From: Pseudomonadota bacterium
GTDB taxonomy: Bacteria; Myxococcota; Bradymonadia; UBA4248
Assembly: GCA_017613855.1 (NCBI GenBank)
Contig: JAGACY010000228.1
Coordinates: 1 to 19,803 of the forward strand
Direction of reading: 5' to 3'
Length of the DNA stretch: 19,803 bases
Position numbers and translations under genes: made by a program. A model generated the notes under the pieces. That model was not told where the DNA came from and ran no database searches. It saw only the letters and a list, made by a program, of their open reading frames with translations. This document shows, piece by piece, positions 17,501 to 19,803 of this stretch. Positions within the stretch are counted from its first letter, which is position 1. Every line of letters begins with the position of its first letter.

Positions 17501-18305
17501 CACCTGGCTGCTCGGTACCTCCGATTGGCAGATGAACGTCGGCTTTGATACGACTTTTGCCCGAATGAACAGCATTGCTTCGGGCAGAATGTGGATAGCC
17601 GTCGAAAATCCAGGCTCTCAGGAACCTCTCATTCTGATGAGCACTGATGGTAAAAACTGGTCCTGGCGGCGCGACCGCATCACCGATTTCCATGCCGTAG
17701 CCACTTCCGGGCAATATGCCGTAGCCGTCGGTGACAACAGTACAATTCTGATTTCTGAAGATTACGGTGCATCCTGGCACCAGTCTTCGGCAAAATCGCA
17801 ACAGACTCTACGCGATGTATGTCTGTCTTCGGATGGTTCATTTGCGTTGGCCGTCGGCGATGCCGGAACGATTTATCGCGCGCAGAATAACATCAATCAT
17901 TGGTCAAAACTCAAATATAAACTCGATTTTGATATTACATCCTGTACCATTGCAGAACAAAAAGACAGATTTGATATCTACTTTGTCGGCAAAGGCGGAG
18001 CAATATACAAAACATCACAAAACATGGACAAACTCGAACTCATAGCCAGCCCGGTAATGGAAGATATCTATAGCATTGCCGCACTCGATACCGGTGAAGT
18101 CATTGCTGTCGGCGGTGTATATCAATCTCCCGATACGATCTGTGAGGAAGGTTATATCATCGAAGCAGACGAAACACCCCACGGACGCTGGTTAAAACTC
18201 GTCTGGATTATTCTGCTTGGCCTCTTCTGGGTATATACAATCAGAATGTTTATATTGTGCCTGACCTATAAAGAAAAAGCCGATCCCGAAACAGAGAACA
18301 ACTAA
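14517..18305 (+). CDS. Membrane-anchored Ycf48/BNR-like beta-propeller protein (1262 aa)
   Basis: Residues 1-60 are very acidic and lack a signal peptide. A basic patch (WRKKKWFGARK, near 92-102) precedes a membrane segment at about 104-124, predicting a cytoplasmic N-terminus. A second membrane segment lies at about 1226-1250 (VWIILLGLFWVYTI...), ending in a short charged cytoplasmic tail. Between them about 1100 residues should be periplasmic. They contain repeated BNR/Ycf48-type blades of the form (A/V)VGxxGTIxxSxDxGxxW, near residues 318, 405, 483, 532, 606, 645, 793, 1068, 1110 and 1155; good examples are EKGTMLITEDNGETWK and DNSTILISEDYGASWH. Ten or more blades suggest two propellers. 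Ycf48 itself is a photosystem II assembly factor; nothing photosynthetic is here, so only the fold is transferable. It overlaps the 175-aa gene by 4 nt. A scaffold or sensor role in the envelope is an inference. Confidence 0.9.
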   Translation: MSEENQNETPSVEETANDPALENHQDPENEIYEDDSDSEDDYSELPDEEDEENPSFTPSVGVQGGMNVTDTQLAHYNTQVDEEAVKAIRAEWRKKKWFGARKLSPISAFLMVGVCAFIPWYVWGQRQDLAYFFSSSEPIDLGVAQDYHLVSEGEQAKSEHFEDNRYVRIEGIPIRHVGIQVSEIPLFPKKKKLVYQLMGSTVYIQEDMENSRFASFMAQTSPTLNQNMGVEQIDIKGRLRRFDSVDDKKYSAVRGHYSDKYGTIFCQGMSDAERKRKAALLGRGGVAVQIMPDDSVIQAETSTRVTLTDVQPLSGRSAMAIGADNTILHTIDAGLTWRKADLPISTQVTSIAYDPASKQIIFGGLNGWVGGEAYKPAENALAISQDVLDVAFTRPEQGDLSAPRVISVGREGLLQVAYVNREGWLPAKLDADTAFNDVMHVGDLWFAAGDGLMHKHAADAAWTHDVPPVKGQWFGLTQIPGAVIAVGSNGAIAKYALDGEQNHWEIWQSDDVPGIDYEVELHASAISDDGKTWVGVGSAGSIVVAKADENGVLGQVQRISGPYVSYGVVRDILAGNSVEQALYEAVKRHTTEDLFDVTYHDGKFYAVGGESTLLMSQDGLSWQARPLHVPHKILRTIAFTNEKSGIIAGEKGTMLITEDNGETWKTKKAPTERSIYDIAVSPDYPNGFVFAGAYGLWGFCEGVDGRCYLRSRNDDFHYRAIAFNAGAQKAGYLRVVAAGDSSHIDQIDDGPNDSAIKTSLVPANRSIVYDMAFANTELPLMPDAARGQVGLISVGDGSVYRSLDGGYTFHREETGLTLPVKKLVISQNGDIAWGFDKTGNAVEDVHGLGKWKRMSQPFIDGALVETVGYLIDQKCVYRKMPQSEPEKITCLTDDAQNLSTIVAQEGKVYLGMRAQDQFTWAELASDQIAPKGQIGEPNAEIPANASLVVCNQTPMLWDTENHKLYTAQGVQENIADVRCHAQKTVILTSQAQDKGTWLLGTSDWQMNVGFDTTFARMNSIASGRMWIAVENPGSQEPLILMSTDGKNWSWRRDRITDFHAVATSGQYAVAVGDNSTILISEDYGASWHQSSAKSQQTLRDVCLSSDGSFALAVGDAGTIYRAQNNINHWSKLKYKLDFDITSCTIAEQKDRFDIYFVGKGGAIYKTSQNMDKLELIASPVMEDIYSIAALDTGEVIAVGGVYQSPDTICEEGYIIEADETPHGRWLKLVWIILLGLFWVYTIRMFILCLTYKEKADPETENN

Positions 18306-18321
18306 TATATATTTATATTAG
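18302..18321 (+). terminator. AT-rich hairpin overlapping the propeller stop codon
   Basis: CTAATATA, four-base loop, TATATTAG, with the TAA stop inside the left arm. The stem is AT-only in its core and no T-run follows, so it is a weak terminator candidate. Confidence 0.3.
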
Positions 18322-18350
18322 GTAATTATATTATACGCGGGCTATCTCGC

Positions 18351-18492
18351 CAGGACGTGTCTGCAACACGTCCTGCTCGATACGCCCCGCGTTGGCCAGC
18401 TATCGGCTGCGCCGATACGCCGGCCGGCGCGTATTGCTGCAGGCAATAGCGACGGCAGCGCACCGTATGCGCAGCGCGCATAGGGGCGCCCC
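18351..18492. repeat. Dense array of stacked hairpins (island B)
   Basis: Six perfect inverted repeats in 142 bp: CAGGACGTGT/ACACGTCCTG (18351-18375); TATCGGC/GCCGATA (18401-18417); CGCCGGCCGGCG (18418-18429); TATTGC/GCAATA (18432-18448); TATGCGC/GCGCATA (18466-18482); GGGGCGCCCC (18483-18492). The TAT...ATA-ended hairpins closely resemble the TATTGCC/GGCAATA and TATTGGC/GCCAATA hairpins of island A. There is no coding potential I can support. The rest of the 432-bp gap holds the palindrome TTTCCCGGGAAA (18526-18537) and the elements listed next. Confidence 0.88.
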
Positions 18493-18651
18493 ACAAACAC
18501 AAATCCAAAATCGCGAAATTGGAATTTTCCCGGGAAATCATATAGAAGAAGCACGCTGTCGGGATTGGAACGCTCCTTCCGCATTCTGATTCCCGAATAA
18601 AACGCAAAGGCCGTCAGGTCTGAACAATTCCGTATGTAAATAAGAATACCC

Positions 18652-18673
18652 ATTCGTTGTTATTCCAACGAAT
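18652..18673. promoter_or_regulatory. 8-bp inverted repeat upstream of the SIMPL gene
   Basis: ATTCGTTG, six bases, CAACGAAT, about 65 bases before the SIMPL start codon. It could be an operator or a transcript hairpin; nothing in the sequence decides. Confidence 0.4.
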
Positions 18674-18703
18674 CTAAAAATAACCAGTGAATTGTCAGTT
18701 CCA

Positions 18704-18720
18704 ATTCCGCATTCCGCATT
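18704..18720. repeat. Two-copy ATTCCGC array
   Basis: Two copies of ATTCCGC running into ATTAATCA, the same sequence as the exit of the four-copy array at 175-205. It lies within 20 bases of the SIMPL start, so it forms part of that gene's leader. Confidence 0.8.
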
Positions 18721-18737
18721 AATCACAAGGACTTATC

Positions 18738-19478
18738 ATGACTAAGCATATCATTTTAGGCATTGTCATTGGCATTTCGGTCGTTCTGGCGGCCGTCATT
18801 CTGACAAGTGGTTACGGCAAGATCGCCAATGGTTTTGGTACGATCGCCCAGGGGTTCGGTATGATTGCCAAGCCGGATCGCATCGTTTCGGTGCGAGGGC
18901 TGGCCGAACGCGAAGTCGATGCCGACTTGGCCGTATGGCCGCTTTCCTTTAGTCTGGGTGGCAATAGCCTTCAGGATCTGCAGACTGATATCGTCAATAA
19001 GATCGCCATTGCGACCGAATATCTCAAAAAATATGGCCTCGCGGAGGCGGATTATACAGTCCAGGCACCTTCTTTGACCGATACCACGCTCATGACCTAT
19101 TCGAATGATAAAGCCCCGTACCGCTATATTGCCAAACAGATCATTCTCGTGCGCTCCAGGAATGTGACTGCCGTCAAAAATGCACAGGAACATTCGCTCG
19201 ATCTGATGGGACAGGATATTGCCGTTGAACGCGATTATGACAGCAAAGTATTATACGATTATACATCGCTCAATGATATCAAACCCGAGATGATCGGCGA
19301 AGCCACCAAGAATGCACGTGCAGCAGCTGAACAATTTGCCAGCGATTCGGGCTCTTCGGTCGGCAAAATTAAAACCGCAACCCAGGGCTGGTTTTCTATC
19401 GAAGATGCTGCTCCAGGCCTCGAAGAACGCAAGAAGGTCCGCGTCGTCACCACGGTTGAGTATATATTGACCGATTGA
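18738..19478 (+). CDS. SIMPL (DUF541) domain envelope protein (246 aa)
   Basis: An N-terminal membrane anchor (about residues 4-23) is followed by three similar heptads (YGKIANG, FGTIAQG, FGMIAKP; about 26-46). The SIMPL domain follows, with its opening signature VSVRGLAEREVDADLAVW (about 51-67) and the closing strand KKVRVVTTVEYIL. SIMPL/DUF541 proteins (E. coli YggE, Brucella BP26) are periplasmic or membrane-bound and can form ring or channel-like oligomers; the molecular function is uncertain. The AAGGA at 18727-18731 lies six bases before the ATG. The protein is of usual family length and, being anchored, probably faces the periplasm. It stands alone, between hairpin island B and a terminator. 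Confidence 0.93.
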   Translation: MTKHIILGIVIGISVVLAAVILTSGYGKIANGFGTIAQGFGMIAKPDRIVSVRGLAEREVDADLAVWPLSFSLGGNSLQDLQTDIVNKIAIATEYLKKYGLAEADYTVQAPSLTDTTLMTYSNDKAPYRYIAKQIILVRSRNVTAVKNAQEHSLDLMGQDIAVERDYDSKVLYDYTSLNDIKPEMIGEATKNARAAAEQFASDSGSSVGKIKTATQGWFSIEDAAPGLEERKKVRVVTTVEYILTD

Positions 19479-19512
19479 TGGCGCAAGACTGATACGATAG
19501 GTGGATTGGCTC

Positions 19513-19536
19513 AGGCCTAACGGCCTTCGCATTTTT
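19513..19536 (+). terminator. Rho-independent terminator after the SIMPL gene
   Basis: AGGCC, loop TAAC, GGCCT, then TCGCATTTTT, beginning 34 bases after the stop codon. The stem is short but GC-rich and the T-run is interrupted only at its start. Confidence 0.6.
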
Positions 19537-19567
19537 AATGCGCAATTCGCAATGCGCAATGCGCAAT
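19537..19567. repeat. Heptanucleotide array (AATGCGC type)
   Basis: AATGCGC, AATTCGC, AATGCGC, AATGCGC and a partial unit. In reverse complement these read GCGCATT, which contains the ATTNNGC frame of the left-end arrays when phased as ATTGCGC. Confidence 0.88.
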
Positions 19568-19571
19568 TGAA

Positions 19572-19613
19572 TTGCAAGACCTAAGGTTTAGTCTGAAGCT
19601 AAAGGTGAATGCG
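19572..19613 (+). repeat. Module of the dispersed repeat, degenerate copy
   Basis: TTGCAAGACCTAAGG...GTCTGAAGCTAAA has the same plan as the core at 19698-19760 (TGCAAAACTAAAG...CTCTGAAGCTAAA) but is more diverged. Confidence 0.6.
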
Positions 19614-19623
19614 TTTTTTTATT

Positions 19624-19651
19624 AGCAGTGAGCAGTGAGCAGTGAGCAGTT
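19624..19651. repeat. Heptanucleotide array (AGCAGTG)3 AGCAGTT
   Basis: Three AGCAGTG units, then one AGCAGTT, which is exactly the heptamer of the terminal arrays. It links the two heptamer types by a single substitution. Confidence 0.9.
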
Positions 19652-19654
19652 GAA

Positions 19655-19682
19655 ATGCAAAACTAAGGGGCTACGTCTGATT
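19655..19682 (+). repeat. Partial module of the dispersed repeat
   Basis: ATGCAAAACTAAGGGG...GTCTGATT, matching the start of the core repeat and, inverted, the segment at 206-231. Confidence 0.6.
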
Positions 19683-19697
19683 AATTTGTAATTGGGA

Positions 19698-19760
19698 TGC
19701 AAAACTAAAGTGTAACTCTGAAGCTAAAATTTTCATTCTTTGAGGAATAAACTTGAGAAT
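19698..19760 (+). repeat. Dispersed core repeat, right copy
   Basis: A 63-nt segment from TGCAAAACTAAAG to ATAAACTTGAGAAT, the inverted counterpart of 108-168 at roughly 92 percent identity by hand count. Like the left copy it abuts an AGCAGTT array. Confidence 0.9.
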
Positions 19761-19768
19761 ACCCCCAT

Positions 19769-19803
19769 TGCTAACTGCTAACTGCTAACTGCTAACTGCT
19801 AAC
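19769..19803. repeat. Heptanucleotide array (TGCTAAC)5
   Basis: Five perfect copies running to the last base of the window. It is the reverse complement of the array at 1-103, and its true length is unknown. Confidence 0.96.

Noticed and set aside
1..19803. tRNA, rRNA, transposase or phage genes
   Set aside because: None was seen on either strand; the repeats have no associated transposase in the window.

Overview
The window looks like a piece of a chromosome from an uncultured Gram-negative bacterium, most likely deltaproteobacterial or Myxococcota-related. The basis is a densely packed set of exported tetratricopeptide (TPR) proteins whose sizes and order recall the AgmU/GltD and AglT/GltE proteins of the Myxococcus gliding machinery. 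That taxonomic call is an inference from gene content; there is no rRNA or other phylogenetic marker here. Both ends run out inside the same 7-bp tandem repeat in opposite orientations, so the window may be an assembly contig that broke at dispersed repeats.

Layout: (1) 1-268 is a repeat patch made of heptanucleotide arrays and short modules. (2) 269-8683, minus strand, is a tight five-gene operon. Read in its own direction it encodes a 292-aa exported beta-rich protein, a 740-aa TPR/coiled-coil protein, a 1226-aa TPR protein, a 450-aa TPR lipoprotein and an 81-aa exported protein, joined by a 1-nt gap, a 28-nt gap, a 4-nt overlap and an 8-nt gap. (3) 8684-9059 is an intergenic cluster of hairpins that includes a minus-strand terminator. 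(4) 9060-9980, minus strand, is a cytoplasmic-looking protein with five CxxC-x17-CxxC zinc knuckles. (5) 10354-12260, plus strand, is a calcineurin-type phosphoesterase gene overlapping by one base a small exported TPR protein gene. (6) 12304-13845, minus strand, is malQ (4-alpha-glucanotransferase), separated from the converging TPR gene by a perfect 14-bp palindrome. (7) 13993-18305, plus strand, is a two-gene unit: a small exported protein with a repeat linker, overlapping a 1262-aa membrane-anchored Ycf48/BNR-like beta-propeller protein. (8) 18306-18737 is a second, denser hairpin cluster. (9) 18738-19478 is a SIMPL (DUF541) protein. (10) 19479-19803 is a repeat patch that mirrors the left end.

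How the genes relate: nearly everything except malQ, the phosphoesterase and the zinc-knuckle protein is exported or membrane-anchored. The large minus-strand operon reads as a periplasmic/outer-membrane scaffold of TPR proteins. The propeller protein, with an acidic cytoplasmic tail, two membrane segments and a roughly 1100-residue periplasmic propeller region, may be a second envelope module together with its small partner.

The best candidates for something undescribed are the propeller/partner pair, the TPR operon, and the genome's intergenic repeat system (heptamer arrays, a shared 60-nt core and stacked-hairpin islands).
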